Made by a program: the position numbers and the translations under genes
The notes under the pieces: model-generated
What the model was told of the DNA's origin: nothing
The model's input: only the letters and a program-made list of their open reading frames with translations
Databases searched by the model: none
Part shown: in pieces, positions 44,937 to 55,145 of the stretch
How positions within the stretch are numbered: position 1 is the first letter of the stretch
Layout of the letters: each line of letters begins with the position of its first letter
Assembly: GCA_019694975.1 (NCBI GenBank)
Contig: JAIBAY010000004.1
Coordinates: forward strand, 186,001-250,000
Reading direction: 5' to 3'
DNA length: 64,000 bases
DNA from: Chitinophagales bacterium
Lineage (GTDB): Bacteria; Bacteroidota; Bacteroidia; Chitinophagales; UBA10324

Positions 44937-46106
44937 TCAGGCAAAATAATCCCGCATCTTCTCAAAGAAATTCTTGTCATTCTTCCCGGGATTGGGTTTG
45001 AAGTTATGCGAATTGCGAAGTTTTTCCAGTTGCTGATGTTCGTCCGACGACAGTTCCTTCGGCACCCAAACATTCACATGAATCAACTGATCGCCGCTGC
45101 CATATGCATTTACGTTGGGAAGTCCTTTTCCCTTTAACCGGAATATTTCTCCCGCCTGTGTGCCTGCTTTAATTTTGATGCGTGCCTTACCATCAATCGT
45201 GGGCACATCCACACTCGTGCCGAGGGCGGCATCGGGGAAGGAGATAAATAATTCATACGCCACATTATTACCATCGCGCTTCAGTTCGCCATGTTCTTCT
45301 TCTTCGATCGCAATGAGCAGGTCGCCGGGTGCGCCGCCGCGTTCACCGGCATTGCCTTTGCCACTCATCGAGAGTTGCATACCTTCTGCTACGCCAGCCG
45401 GAATATCCACGTTAATGGTTTCTTCGCCATACACACGGCCTTCACCATGGCATACATTGCACTTGGCAGTAATCACCTGGCCTTCACCATTGCAGGTGGG
45501 GCAGGTGGTGGTGGTGGCCATTTGTCCGAGAATGGTATTCTGCACGCGGCGGATGACACCACTGCCTTTGCAGTTGGTGCAGGCATGAAATGAGTTCTTG
45601 TCTTTTGCTCCGCTGCCGCCGCAAGTGCTGCACGACACATACTTTTTAACCTTCAGGCTTTTGTGGGCACCTTTGGCGATTTCCTGCAGATTGAGCGGCA
45701 CCTTGATGCGAAGATTGCCACCACGCACACCACGCGAGCGTTCGCGGGTATTGCGTCCGCCGCCGAAGAAAGCTTCGAATGGGCTTCCGCCCATATCACT
45801 GAAGATGTCGCCGAAGTTGGTGAAGATGTCTTCCATACGCATGCCGCCGGCACCGGCATTACCATAACCGCCATTGCCACCCATTCCCGCATGGCCATAT
45901 TGATCATACCTTTTTTTCTTGTCGCTGTCGCTCAGAATTTCGTATGCCTCCGCCGCCTCTTTAAATTTTTCTTCGGCAGTTTTATCGTTCGGATTTCTGT
46001 CGGGATGAAACTGCATAGCCACCTTACGGTAAGCTTTCTTGATTTCTTCAGGCGTAGCGGTTTTCCCGACACCCAACACTTCGTAATAATCTCTCTTAGC
46101 TGCCAT
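44937..46106 (-). CDS. dnaJ: chaperone DnaJ
   Basis: A 389-residue Hsp40. J-domain: [27 protein letters not shown] with the HPD tripeptide (FHPDRNP); a Gly/Phe-rich linker ([15 protein letters not shown]); four zinc-finger repeats [32 protein letters not shown]; then the two C-terminal beta domains. It stimulates DnaK ATPase and is paired with grpE, which ends 96 bp upstream on the same strand. dnaK is not in the window. Confidence 0.97.
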   Translation of the reverse strand: MAAKRDYYEVLGVGKTATPEEIKKAYRKVAMQFHPDRNPNDKTAEEKFKEAAEAYEILSDSDKKKRYDQYGHAGMGGNGGYGNAGAGGMRMEDIFTNFGDIFSDMGGSPFEAFFGGGRNTRERSRGVRGGNLRIKVPLNLQEIAKGAHKSLKVKKYVSCSTCGGSGAKDKNSFHACTNCKGSGVIRRVQNTILGQMATTTTCPTCNGEGQVITAKCNVCHGEGRVYGEETINVDIPAGVAEGMQLSMSGKGNAGERGGAPGDLLIAIEEEEHGELKRDGNNVAYELFISFPDAALGTSVDVPTIDGKARIKIKAGTQAGEIFRLKGKGLPNVNAYGSGDQLIHVNVWVPKELSSDEHQQLEKLRNSHNFKPNPGKNDKNFFEKMRDYFA

Positions 46107-46201
46107 TTATTTATTCATCTCTTTAATAATTTCAATTGCCGGATGCATGCATGACTAAAAAAATTTTTCCGCAGGCATGATGATGGTCAAAGGTGAGCCG
46201 C

Positions 46202-46885
46202 TTATTTGCCCACCACCACTTTTGCATGACGGATGATCTTATCGTTCAGGTAGTAACCGCACTCAATTTCATCCACCACTTTGCCCCGGAAGGTTTCATC
46301 GGGCGCTGGAATTTCTGCAATAGCCTCGTGCAATTCAGGATTGAAAATTTCACCTATTGATTTCATCTGTTTCAAACCGCGCGCTTCCAGTACGGCACCC
46401 AGTTTTTGCTGTATCAGTTTCACGCCTTCCTGCAATGCCTGCAAGTCCTGCGATGACTCCATCTGTTTCATGGCGCGCGAAAAATCATCTACCACCGGTA
46501 TCAGTGCATTGATGATTTCAATGCCGGCGGTTTTGGAATTTTCTATTCTTTCTTTCTGCATGCGCTTCTTATAGTTGTCGAATTCAGCATACAGGCGAAG
46601 GAACTTGTCATTCAGCTCATCTGCTTTCTGCTTCAATTCTGCATTTTCCTTTTTGAGCTTTTCTTTTTTCGACAGGCCCAGCTTGCTCAGCAAATCGTTG
46701 CCTTCAGCATGATCCTGTGCAGTGTCATTGTTTGTTGTTCCCTGCTCCTCAGCATCCTGCTCAATCTTATGCAGAATTTCTTCTCCTGAAAAATCATGCC
46801 CGGCCTGTGCAGAAGGATTATCCGCCGCATCTTTCTTCTTTTCTAAAGATTCATCAAAAGAAGGGTTCATCTCTTTATTTTCCAT
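46202..46885 (-). CDS. grpE: nucleotide exchange factor GrpE
   Basis: A 227-residue GrpE. A long acidic, low-complexity N-terminus (about 1-70) precedes a coiled-coil helix (LKQKADELNDKFLRLYAEFDNYKKR) and the C-terminal beta domain with FNPELHEAIAEIPA and VVDEIECGYYLNDKIIRHAKVVV, which bind DnaK and speed ADP release. ATG 46885. A TACTTTTG -7 box lies at 46977-46984, so grpE-dnaJ is one transcript with a leader of about 85 bases. Confidence 0.96.
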   Translation of the reverse strand: MENKEMNPSFDESLEKKKDAADNPSAQAGHDFSGEEILHKIEQDAEEQGTTNNDTAQDHAEGNDLLSKLGLSKKEKLKKENAELKQKADELNDKFLRLYAEFDNYKKRMQKERIENSKTAGIEIINALIPVVDDFSRAMKQMESSQDLQALQEGVKLIQQKLGAVLEARGLKQMKSIGEIFNPELHEAIAEIPAPDETFRGKVVDEIECGYYLNDKIIRHAKVVVGK

Positions 46886-46976
46886 TCCTGAAAAAGGTTT
46901 AAACGGGACGCATGAACAAATGCTTTGCCACGGGTTTCATTCGGTCAATCTGTCACCGTAATTAATAAAAGCGGGG

Positions 46977-46984
46977 CAAAAGTA
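46977..46984 (-). promoter_or_regulatory. -7 box TACTTTTG for grpE-dnaJ
   Basis: Minus-strand octamer TACTTTTG, an exact TAnnTTTG match, 92 bp before the grpE ATG. No CIRCE-like repeat is evident between it and the gene. Confidence 0.45.
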
Positions 46985-47074
46985 GCGCAATTTGCAGAAA
47001 GTAGGGGCGGAAGCGTGCCGGTTCCTCAATACGGAAAGTAACTGCATGTTTTTGTTGAAGTGGGTGTGGTTTGG

Positions 47075-47082
47075 TACTTTCG
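47075..47082 (+). promoter_or_regulatory. -33/-7 promoter candidate for the PKD surface-protein gene
   Basis: TACTTTCG matches TAnnTTTG except for one base, and a TTTG at 47051-47054 sits 20 bp upstream, the spacing expected for a Bacteroidota -33 box. The ATG follows at 47110. Confidence 0.45.
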
Positions 47083-47109
47083 GGAAATGATTAGTGCAGA
47101 TTAAGTCAA

Positions 47110-49452
47110 ATGAAATTTTTCATTTTTTTATGGCTGCCGTTCTTCTTCATTCCTGCTGTGTCGGAAGCATGGCATATCATAGGCGGTGAAATATATTATA
47201 CCAGCCTGGGTGGCAATACCTATGAGATTACTTTAAAAGTGTACCGCGATTGCAACAGCACTACACCGTTTGATAACCCGGCGGCGATCGGCGTGTACAG
47301 CAGTTCAGGTGCGTTGCAGCAGACGCTTGCTGTCTTTTTGCAGGGAGCGAATAGTGTAGATCCTGATCTGAGTGATCCATGCCTTGTTCTTCCGCCGGGT
47401 ATTTGCGTGGAAGAAGCGATCTATAAAGTTACCACCACACTTCCGCCGCTGACAGGTGGTTTTGATTTGTCGTATCAGCGGTGTTGCCGCAACAATACCA
47501 TTGTCAATCTCCTCGATCCGGCTAATACCGGCGCAACATTTACGGCCCATATTCCCTCATCGGGTATTGCGCAGGGTAACAGCAGTCCGCGGTTTAAAAA
47601 TTATCCGCCAATAGTGATCTGTGTTGATCAGGTGTTACAATTTGATCACAGTGCCACAGATCCCAATGGTGATTCGCTGGTCTATTCACTCTGTACGCCA
47701 TGGCAGGGTGCCGATGCAACCGTTCCACAACCGAGTCCACCACCGCCGCCACCATATGACCCGGTGGTATGGCTGCCTCCTTACAATGTGAACAATCAGA
47801 TCGGCGGCAACCCGGTCATGAGTATTGATCCGCAAACCGGATTGCTGACGGCTTTTCCTACTGCCCTCGGACAATTTGTTGTAGGTGTTTGTGTGAAGGA
47901 ATACCGCAATGGTATTTTTCTCAGCCAGGATGTAAGAGATTTTCAATTCAATATCACCACCTGTAATCCATTGATGGAGGCAAACTTTGATGTGACAGGC
48001 AGCATTTCGGTAAATGATACCCTGCTGATCTGCGGAACCAACACCGTGTACTTCAAAAACCAGAGTTTTGGATCATCGGTCTATAGCTGGGATTTCGGGG
48101 TGAATGGTATCACTACGGATGTTTCTGCAGCAGAAGACCCTGTGTATGTGTATCCGGATACAGGCGTATACAAAGTTGTGCTTGAAGTCGCACCAGGACT
48201 GTTATGTTCCGACACGGTTTTTAAATATGTGGAAATAAGAAAAGGTGTTACCGCAGATTTCTCGTTTCAAAATGAATGTGCATTCACGCCGGTCACATTC
48301 AATGATCAGTCAGTTGCGCTCGATGGAATATTATCAGACTGGGAATGGAACTTCGGAGACGGCAATACCGCATTTCAGCAAGATCCGTCGCATGCATATA
48401 GTACGCCGGGATTCTTCAATGTGAACCTGACGGTAAGCAATAACTATGGATGCATGTCATCCGTTACAAGGCAGGTGCAGGTTTTCCCATCACCACAGAT
48501 CAATGCCGGGCCGGATACTTTTATATGCGACATTGATACGGTAAGCATACATGCCCATAACGGAGTAAGCTATGTTTGGTCACCTGATTTTCATATCAGT
48601 GATGTGACAGCTTCGGATCCGGATGTGAACCCGCCGTTGACAACGGTTTACACCGTTACTGTTATCAATGAATTCGGTTGTATGGCCACCGATTCCGTGG
48701 TCATTGCCGTTACAGATACCGTGATAGCCGCCACGAGTGGAGATGCCATCATCTGCAGTGGCGACAGTGTTCAGCTTTCATCATCCAATGCTGTTTATTA
48801 TCACTGGTCGCCTGATTTTCACATAAACAATCCATTCATTGCCAACCCGGTTGTCAGCCCTGATATCACCACTACGTATTATGTTATAGCTGCCATTGGC
48901 TCCTGCACGGATGAAGATACTGTTACGGTTACGGTTCTCTATCCGCCAGTAGTGGATGCGGGAGAAGACATCACCATTAACCAGGGAGAAACCGCACAGC
49001 TGAACACTACCGGCAACGGCACCTATCAATGGTCGCCGCCCGACTGGCTGAATGATCCTGCTGTGCCAAACCCGGTAACGAGTGCGGAAAATACGATTAC
49101 CTACACGGTGGTGGTTGAGGAAAACAACGGCTGCAAAGCAACTGATTCCGTTACCGTAACCGTCACGCACAATCATCTCTTCCTCGTGCCGAATGCCTTT
49201 ACCCCAAATGGCGATGGACTGAATGATTTCTTTCAGTTCTATACAAAAGGAGTGCGGGAAGTTCAGTCAGTTAAAGTATTTAACCGCTGGGGACAAGTGG
49301 TATATGAAAGCAACGCATCAAATGATGATGGGTGGGATGGAACATTCGGAGAGATACCATGCGAAATGGGAACTTATATCTATACCATAACGGGCATTAC
49401 CTATGATGGCGATGTATTAGCCGACAATGGAACGCTTACACTCATACGCTGA
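47110..49452 (+). CDS. large PKD/Ig-like surface protein with gliding-motility C-terminal (CHU_C) domain
   Basis: A 780-residue exported protein. The signal peptide ends near VSEAWHIIGGEIYYTSLG, the common N-terminal motif of this class. PKD-like domains follow (SVYSWDFGVNG, SDWEWNFGDGNTAFQQDPSHAY about 365-450), then three related Ig-like repeats of about 85 residues, each with WSPDFHI or WSPPDWL and a closing TYxVxV strand. The C-terminus VPNAFTPNGDGLNDFF ... FNRWGQVVYES is the CHU_C type B sorting domain, recognised by T9SS and typically attached through PorP/SprF-like proteins, one of which is at 9312. Probable adhesin or motility protein. Confidence 0.92.
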   Translation: MKFFIFLWLPFFFIPAVSEAWHIIGGEIYYTSLGGNTYEITLKVYRDCNSTTPFDNPAAIGVYSSSGALQQTLAVFLQGANSVDPDLSDPCLVLPPGICVEEAIYKVTTTLPPLTGGFDLSYQRCCRNNTIVNLLDPANTGATFTAHIPSSGIAQGNSSPRFKNYPPIVICVDQVLQFDHSATDPNGDSLVYSLCTPWQGADATVPQPSPPPPPPYDPVVWLPPYNVNNQIGGNPVMSIDPQTGLLTAFPTALGQFVVGVCVKEYRNGIFLSQDVRDFQFNITTCNPLMEANFDVTGSISVNDTLLICGTNTVYFKNQSFGSSVYSWDFGVNGITTDVSAAEDPVYVYPDTGVYKVVLEVAPGLLCSDTVFKYVEIRKGVTADFSFQNECAFTPVTFNDQSVALDGILSDWEWNFGDGNTAFQQDPSHAYSTPGFFNVNLTVSNNYGCMSSVTRQVQVFPSPQINAGPDTFICDIDTVSIHAHNGVSYVWSPDFHISDVTASDPDVNPPLTTVYTVTVINEFGCMATDSVVIAVTDTVIAATSGDAIICSGDSVQLSSSNAVYYHWSPDFHINNPFIANPVVSPDITTTYYVIAAIGSCTDEDTVTVTVLYPPVVDAGEDITINQGETAQLNTTGNGTYQWSPPDWLNDPAVPNPVTSAENTITYTVVVEENNGCKATDSVTVTVTHNHLFLVPNAFTPNGDGLNDFFQFYTKGVREVQSVKVFNRWGQVVYESNASNDDGWDGTFGEIPCEMGTYIYTITGITYDGDVLADNGTLTLIR

Positions 49453-49579
49453 TTCTTCTTTTTTATTCCTGATATTGCCCGTTCCGATTTTCACAATTTG
49501 TTAATACATTTACCATTGAAAGAAACTGGGTAGTTTTTTTTTACAACGTATCTCTTCTATTAACTTAAAATTTTTTGAA

Positions 49580-50704
49580 ATGAAAACGTATCATGTACTG
49601 GGTATGATGTCCGGCAGTTCTATGGATGGAGTTGACATTGCCTATTGCCGGCTCGATGAAAACAATGGCAAATGGACTTACGAGATTGAAAAGGCAGAGT
49701 GTATTCCATATCCGCCGAAATGGAGGTTGCGCCTTCAGAGTTTAGTGCTGCAGAATGCGGTTACTTACCTTAAAACAGATGCTTTCTATGGCCACTACCT
49801 TGGCGAGGTGGCGCGCAAATTCATTCAGGAAAATATGCTGGATGGAAAAATTGATTTTATCGCTTCGCATGGCCAGACGGTTTTCCATCAGCCCGAAAAT
49901 CAGATGACCAGCCAGATTGGCGACGGCGGCGCTATTGTGGCCGAAACAGGTTTGCCCGTGGTTTGTAATTTCAGAACAGTTGATGTGGCATTGGGCGGAC
50001 AGGGAACACCGATTGCACCCACCGGTGATAAGATGTTGTTTGGTGATTTCAAGTTTTGCCTGAATATCGGCGGCATTGCCAATATCAGCTGTAACCTCGA
50101 CGGAAAAATGATCGGATTTGATATTTGCGGTGCCAATATGGTGCTGAATGCGCTTGCGGCAGAGATAGACCTTGAATATGACAAAGACGGTATGATTGCC
50201 CGTTCCGGCACCGTCAACCACGATTTGCTGAATGAACTCAATGCGCAATGGTATTATGAAAAGCCGTATCCAAAATCCATCGGCGGCGGCTGGGTAACGA
50301 AAATCTTCCAGCCGGTATTCAAGAAATACCGCATGCAGATTGAAGATAAATTATGCACCGCCACGGAACATATCGCTTTGCAGATCGGTAAAGACATCAA
50401 GAATATTTACGCGACAGAATTCCTGACAAAGGATGAGAGTCATTCCATGCTGGTATCAGGCGGTGGTGCCTTCAATAAATTCCTGCTCGAACGGATTAAC
50501 TATCATTCTTCCGTTCCGTTAGTGGTACCTGATCCTGCCACTATTAAGTTTAAGGAAGCATTGCTGGTTTGCCTCATGGGTGCTTTGCGTATGCGCAATG
50601 AAGTGAATGTGCTTTCATCCGTTACCGGTGCCTCTTCTGATTCCATCGGCGGCGAAATCTATCAGACAACCGGCAAGCGGCTGGAAACACCTGCGAACCT
50701 GTAA
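49580..50704 (+). CDS. anmK: anhydro-N-acetylmuramic acid kinase
   Basis: A 374-residue AnmK of the ASKHA fold that phosphorylates and opens 1,6-anhydroMurNAc during cell-wall recycling. Motifs: GMMSGSSMDGVDIAYC at the N-terminus, ASHGQTVFHQP, NIGGIANIS and the C-terminal SGGGAFNKFLLERI. Length is normal. ATG 49580. It is followed by a good intrinsic terminator at 50726-50755. Confidence 0.95.
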   Translation: MKTYHVLGMMSGSSMDGVDIAYCRLDENNGKWTYEIEKAECIPYPPKWRLRLQSLVLQNAVTYLKTDAFYGHYLGEVARKFIQENMLDGKIDFIASHGQTVFHQPENQMTSQIGDGGAIVAETGLPVVCNFRTVDVALGGQGTPIAPTGDKMLFGDFKFCLNIGGIANISCNLDGKMIGFDICGANMVLNALAAEIDLEYDKDGMIARSGTVNHDLLNELNAQWYYEKPYPKSIGGGWVTKIFQPVFKKYRMQIEDKLCTATEHIALQIGKDIKNIYATEFLTKDESHSMLVSGGGAFNKFLLERINYHSSVPLVVPDPATIKFKEALLVCLMGALRMRNEVNVLSSVTGASSDSIGGEIYQTTGKRLETPANL

Positions 50705-50725
50705 GAATTACATCAGAAACAAGTG

Positions 50726-50755
50726 ACCCCGTATCAGGTGATGCGGGGTTTTTTT
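50726..50755 (+). terminator. rho-independent terminator of anmK
   Basis: ACCCCGTATC (50726-50735) pairs with GATGCGGGGT (50740-50749), a 10-bp stem with one G-U and a four-base loop, followed by TTTTTT. It lies 22 bp after the anmK stop. Confidence 0.85.
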
Positions 50756-50926
50756 GTTTTGTCGGATCGCAACGGACCATGCCATTGTTCTGCAGCTATG
50801 ATGCATGATGCACTGATTACTGCCTTTAAGATTTACATACAATTGTTGCACGATGTGTATCCTGTTCGCACAATGAGCACAGTACAATTTGCTCCCGTGT
50901 AGTATCTTACCCTCCAAAGCTTCATC

Positions 50927-51916
50927 ATGATTTTTGTCACCGGCGGAACAGGATTTATAGGCAGTCACCTGCTTCAGGCACTCGCACAGGAGGGCGAGCC
51001 TGTGCGTGCCCTGAAACGCAGCAGCAGCATACCGGCCGGCCTCGATACTGTTGCCGGTATTGAATGGGTTGACGGCGACATACTTGACGTTTCATCGCTC
51101 GAAGCGCAGATGGAAGGCTGCCGCGAAGTATATCATTGCGCAGGCATGGTTTCCTTTCAGCGCCGCCATCGCGATGCTTTGCGGAAGGTGAATGTGGAAG
51201 GCACTGCCAACGTAGTGAATGTTGCGCTCAGCAAAAAAAATATAAGGTTGCTGCATGTAAGTTCGGTGGCCGCCATTGGCAGGCCGGCAAAACCGGCTGA
51301 TATCAATGAAGCCACGGAGTGGGACTTTAACGGGTTTAATTCTCAATATGCTGTCAGCAAATATCTTGGTGAAAGGGAGGTCTGGCGTGGCATGGCCGAA
51401 GGACTGAATGCCGTGATCGTAAATCCTTCCATCGTGATAGGAGAAGGTAACTGGAAAACCGGTCCGCCGCGCTTTTTCCTGGATGTATGGAAGGGCTTAT
51501 GGGTATATACTTCCGGCAGTACAGGTTTTGTTGCAGCAAAGGATGTTGCCGGACTGATGATAGCATTGATGAAAAGCAGCATAGAGCAGGAAAAATTTAT
51601 TATCAATGCGGAAAACCTCAGCTACCGCGATTTTCTTTTTGAAATAGCGGATGCGATGGGTAAAAAACGACCCGTGATGAAGGCGGATGGATGGCTTACA
51701 TCGTTAGTCTGGCGACTCGAATATTTGCGCGGATTATTCCTCGCAGAGCAGACGCTTATCAGCCGGGAAACAGCGACTATTGCGCAGCTTTCCTGCCGCT
51801 ACGACAATTCAAAACTTGTAAAAGCGCTGAATTTTCAGTTTACCCCAATGAAGCAATGCATTGCTGCAACAGCAGCCCTCTTTAAAGCTGATGTTGCAGC
51901 CGGCAAAATAAAGTGA
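50927..51916 (+). CDS. NAD-dependent epimerase/dehydratase (extended SDR)
   Basis: A 329-residue extended short-chain dehydrogenase. Cofactor motif VTGGTGFIGSHLL at the N-terminus, then YHCAGMVSFQRR, HVSSVAAIG and the catalytic YAVSKYLGE (YxxxK) near residue 143-151; VNPSIVIGEGN is also typical. It resembles dihydroflavonol-reductase-like or 3-beta-HSD-like SDRs, so the substrate is unknown. ATG 50927. The gene is followed convergently by the GH73-LysM gene 15 bp away. Confidence 0.9.
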   Translation: MIFVTGGTGFIGSHLLQALAQEGEPVRALKRSSSIPAGLDTVAGIEWVDGDILDVSSLEAQMEGCREVYHCAGMVSFQRRHRDALRKVNVEGTANVVNVALSKKNIRLLHVSSVAAIGRPAKPADINEATEWDFNGFNSQYAVSKYLGEREVWRGMAEGLNAVIVNPSIVIGEGNWKTGPPRFFLDVWKGLWVYTSGSTGFVAAKDVAGLMIALMKSSIEQEKFIINAENLSYRDFLFEIADAMGKKRPVMKADGWLTSLVWRLEYLRGLFLAEQTLISRETATIAQLSCRYDNSKLVKALNFQFTPMKQCIAATAALFKADVAAGKIK

Positions 51917-51931
51917 AACGGTGCAGCTTTA

Positions 51932-53122
51932 TTATTTTGTCACCAGCAGCTTTTCACCCACCTGCAGATTGGTCGATTGGAGATGATTGATGGCCTGCAG
52001 TTCGCCGACGGTGACATTGTATTTTTTCGATATGGAATATAATGTGTCGCCTTTCGCAACAATATGAATTTTTTCTCCGGAAGGCTTTTCATATACTGCC
52101 ACTTGAGCACTTGCGGAAGCACTGTTTGTTTTTTCTGCAAGCAATGCAGGCATTTCTTTACGCACCTCCTGCAGGAAAAGCACTTCGCCTGCGGCAGGCT
52201 GTGTACCTGGCGCCATCAGGTTTTTTTCATACAGTTTGTTCAATTGGATGCCATGATCACGGGAAATGCTGAACATGGTTTCACCGGCTAAGACAGTATG
52301 CGTGGCCACCGCTCCGTTATGCCTTTTCGGCTGCAGGTAAACGCGGTCGCCGGTTGCAATTTGTGCGGCTGTGGTGATGTCGTTGTACCGCATCAGCCGT
52401 TTAATGCCGATTTCATAGGTGGTGGCAAGATCATTCAAAGATTCACCTTCCAGCAAAGTCACACAATCAATATCATTAAAGACATAAATCCGCTCGGTTG
52501 CATTCTTTATGGTGGGCGCGGCATTCACCACTGCAGGATTGCCATCGGCTTTTATCACGGGATCCGCTGCTGATTTATTCAGCGAGGCAAACCATTTTGA
52601 GCGTTCACTTTCGGTAAGGTCCCACTGATGCAGATCATAGTCATCAATACATTTGATAAGAATGTTTGCATACTGCGGATTGGTGGCATAACCGCATGCT
52701 TTAAGCCCTTTCGCCCATGCCTTATAGTCTTTAACGTCGTAGGTAAACAGCACGGCGTAGCGTGGCCTGCTCTGCAGGAAGTCAGAATGATCCCTGTAAG
52801 AAACAATAGCGGAATCATATTGGCGGAAGCATTCGTTCTTCCGGTCGTCATCATAGGTGAAGGAAGGGCCTTTCCATTCAACATGGCACTTGATGCCGAA
52901 ATGATTGTTTGCCTGTGTGGCCAATGGGCTCTGCCCGGCATTGCTTTCAATAATTCCCTGCGCCAGTGTAATGCTTGCCGGAATGCCGGTACGTTGCATC
53001 TCTTCCACCGCTACACCGCTGTATTGACGGATATAAGCTTCCACAAGCTGATCATATGTTTGTGCAGACAACATCACTGTTGCCGCGAAAATGTATATAA
53101 CCGTAACCAGTAATTTCTTCAT
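51932..53122 (-). CDS. glucosaminidase (GH73) with three LysM repeats
   Basis: A 396-residue cell-wall hydrolase. ATG 53122 begins a signal peptide ending TVMLSAQTYDQ. The GH73/FlgJ-like domain (about 20-180) contains PASITLAQGIIESNAGQSPLA, with the catalytic Glu in IIESNAGQS, and NNHFGIKCHVEWKG. LysM modules follow at about 220-260 (VTLLEGESLNDLA), 275-320 (HTVLAGETMFSIS) and 350-395 (HIVAKGDTLYSISKKYNV). It cleaves peptidoglycan glycan strands, probably in cell division or turnover. Confidence 0.93.
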   Translation of the reverse strand: MKKLLVTVIYIFAATVMLSAQTYDQLVEAYIRQYSGVAVEEMQRTGIPASITLAQGIIESNAGQSPLATQANNHFGIKCHVEWKGPSFTYDDDRKNECFRQYDSAIVSYRDHSDFLQSRPRYAVLFTYDVKDYKAWAKGLKACGYATNPQYANILIKCIDDYDLHQWDLTESERSKWFASLNKSAADPVIKADGNPAVVNAAPTIKNATERIYVFNDIDCVTLLEGESLNDLATTYEIGIKRLMRYNDITTAAQIATGDRVYLQPKRHNGAVATHTVLAGETMFSISRDHGIQLNKLYEKNLMAPGTQPAAGEVLFLQEVRKEMPALLAEKTNSASASAQVAVYEKPSGEKIHIVAKGDTLYSISKKYNVTVGELQAINHLQSTNLQVGEKLLVTK

Positions 53123-53178
53123 GGTAATGCTGAAAAGTGTATGCTGCATGCTGTTGCCTGTTATTTTTATTCTCCTGC

Positions 53179-53814
53179 TTATTTCTTCCTGATCATCATC
53201 AGCCCGTCACGCAAAGTCACGAGTACATTGTCCACCCTGTCGTCTTCCTGTACCTTCCGGTTGAAGTCTTTTAATGCCTGTGTTTCCGCATCCGGATGAT
53301 CTTCAGTTACCTTGCCGCTCCACAAGACATTATCAGCGAGCAGGATGCCTCCGGGCCTCAGCTTGTCAATGACCAGGTCGTAATAAAGGCTGTAGTTCAA
53401 CTTATCCGCATCGATAAACACCAGATCAAACGTTGCATCAATGGTTGGAATTATATCCGCCGCGTCACCTGTCCGGAAATCTGTCTGATCCAGGATACCG
53501 GCCTGCCGGAAATAACGCACGGTCATTTCTTTCAGCTCCTCATTAATGTCAATGGTAATTAGCTTGCCCTTTGGCTGTAACCCTTCACTCAGGCAGATGG
53601 CGGAATATCCGGTGAAAGTGCCGATCTCCAGTATGCCGGAGGGTTGCAGCATCAAGCTGATCATCCTGATAAACTGCCCCTGCAAATGACCTGACAGCAT
53701 CTGCGGCATCAGCACGCGTGCATTCGTCTCACGGTTCAACTGCCGGAGCACTTCCGATTCGGGTTTTGTATGCGCTTCGGCATAGCGCTCTAATGCTTCA
53801 GGAAAAAAATGCAT
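53179..53814 (-). CDS. class I SAM-dependent O-methyltransferase (caffeoyl-CoA OMT-like)
   Basis: A 211-residue methyltransferase of the COMT/YrrM-like family. Motif I is LEIGTFTGYSAICLSEGL, followed by LITIDINEEL and the DLVFIDADKLNY acidic segment with metal-binding Asp, then LRPGGILLADNVLWSG. Standalone bacterial members methylate catechol-like compounds or hydroxyuridines of tRNA (TrmR). No partner gene is adjacent. ATG 53814. The gap to the divergent PorV gene is 290 bp. Confidence 0.92.
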   Translation of the reverse strand: MHFFPEALERYAEAHTKPESEVLRQLNRETNARVLMPQMLSGHLQGQFIRMISLMLQPSGILEIGTFTGYSAICLSEGLQPKGKLITIDINEELKEMTVRYFRQAGILDQTDFRTGDAADIIPTIDATFDLVFIDADKLNYSLYYDLVIDKLRPGGILLADNVLWSGKVTEDHPDAETQALKDFNRKVQEDDRVDNVLVTLRDGLMMIRKK

Positions 53815-54104
53815 GATCTGCCCGTAAAATTAGCGGGTTTGACACAATCAGCCAAAGCGCCTGACGTATGTTGCAAACAACGATTCATAAACTGACTACA
53901 AATGCACACAACAACTGCAGCCGTCCACTATAAAATGAATGACCGTATTGACTGGTTGCCTTCAGCCACTTACTTGACTGCCGTCATTTGAATTATTGTT
54001 TTTTAAAGACATTAAACTGCCGGTAAGAATGGTTCAGAATATGCATGGCTGAAAGCATTATTTAACGGTGACCGTTTTATTAAATATGCTACCTTTCGCA
54101 GCCC
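53815..54104. other. 290-bp divergent intergenic region before the PorV gene
   Basis: No ORF or strong hairpin; a short AACGG-TGA-CCGTT palindrome lies near 54064-54076. A TACCTTTC at 54090-54097, one base off TAnnTTTG, sits 7 bp before the PorV ATG, implying an almost leaderless transcript. Confidence 0.5.
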
Positions 54105-55106
54105 ATGAAAAATGGTATGCTTTTGCTGCTGCTGACGCTTGGTGTCATGAATGCTGTTCATGCGCAGCTGCTGCCTTCTTTTGGCGGTAGCCGCACCGGC
54201 ACTACCGGCTTTCAGTTTCTGAAGATCGCACCGGATGCACGGTCAACGGGTATGGGAGGAAGCGTGATTGCAACAACGGATGATGTAGCCGCGCTGTACT
54301 GGAATCCGGCCGGTATTACTAAAACGGATACACAGGATGTTCACCTGCAGCTGTCACAGACTTTATATTTCGGCGATGTGAATATGAGTTATATCGGCAT
54401 CGTGCACCAGGTGAGCAAACAGACTTTTTTAGGTGCTGGCTTAACGTATCTTTCCACAGGCCCCATGGATGTTACCACAACGTTTCAACCCTTCGGCACT
54501 GGGCAAACTTTTAATGCAAACGATTTCGCATTGGCAGTTACCATGGGAAGAATTCTCACCGATAACTTCAGCTTCGGGCTTACCGGAAAATACATACGCG
54601 AGAGCTTTGCCGATGTGTATGCCGACAATGCCGTGATCGATTTCGGATTTCAGTATGAAGTGGGAATTGCCAATACACGCTTTGCCGTGGGAGTGTCCAA
54701 CTTTGGATTCAATACCGAGCCGTCAGGTGATATCACGGTTTCCACGCTGGAAGGATTTGATACTATTCAGCAGTTTGAAAAAATCGGCGTGCCGGCTGTC
54801 TTTCGCATTGGCATTGCCTGGGATCCGGTGAAGAACGCTGAAAACAGGCTGACGGTTACCGGGCAGCTGAATCATCCGACAGATAACAATGAAACCTATA
54901 ACCTGGGCGCTGAATACGCATGGAGAAATACCATGTTCTGCCGTACCGGTTATGAATTTGGTATCGATGAGAAAGGCATTCCGAATTTCGGATTTGGCGT
55001 AAGATTTAAAAGAAGCTTTGGCATGTTGCAGCTCGACTATGGTTTTGAAGACAAGAGCCGTCTCGGAACCGTTCACCGGCTGACCTTCAGCGCCTCATTG
55101 TTTTAA
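54105..55106 (+). CDS. PorV/PorQ-family outer-membrane protein
   Basis: A 333-residue beta-barrel. Signal peptide ends at NAVHAQLLPSFGGSRTG, and the family start TGFQFLKIAPDARSTGMGGSV...DDVAALYWNPAGI is complete, as in PorV (LptO), the T9SS shuttle that binds cargo C-terminal domains, and its relatives. The C-terminal strand LTFSASLF ends in Phe, as barrels do. Whether it is PorV itself or a paralogue cannot be decided. It is followed by a lipoprotein gene 39 bp downstream. Confidence 0.88.
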   Translation: MKNGMLLLLLTLGVMNAVHAQLLPSFGGSRTGTTGFQFLKIAPDARSTGMGGSVIATTDDVAALYWNPAGITKTDTQDVHLQLSQTLYFGDVNMSYIGIVHQVSKQTFLGAGLTYLSTGPMDVTTTFQPFGTGQTFNANDFALAVTMGRILTDNFSFGLTGKYIRESFADVYADNAVIDFGFQYEVGIANTRFAVGVSNFGFNTEPSGDITVSTLEGFDTIQQFEKIGVPAVFRIGIAWDPVKNAENRLTVTGQLNHPTDNNETYNLGAEYAWRNTMFCRTGYEFGIDEKGIPNFGFGVRFKRSFGMLQLDYGFEDKSRLGTVHRLTFSASLF

Positions 55107-55145
55107 TACCCGTTCAACCTGAAATAAATTCTAAACAGATTATCA

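Noticed and set aside
48541-49170. DNA-level tandem repeat in the PKD surface-protein gene
   Set aside because: The three WSPDFHI/WSPPDWL units are related as protein domains but too divergent in DNA to be a recent tandem duplication.
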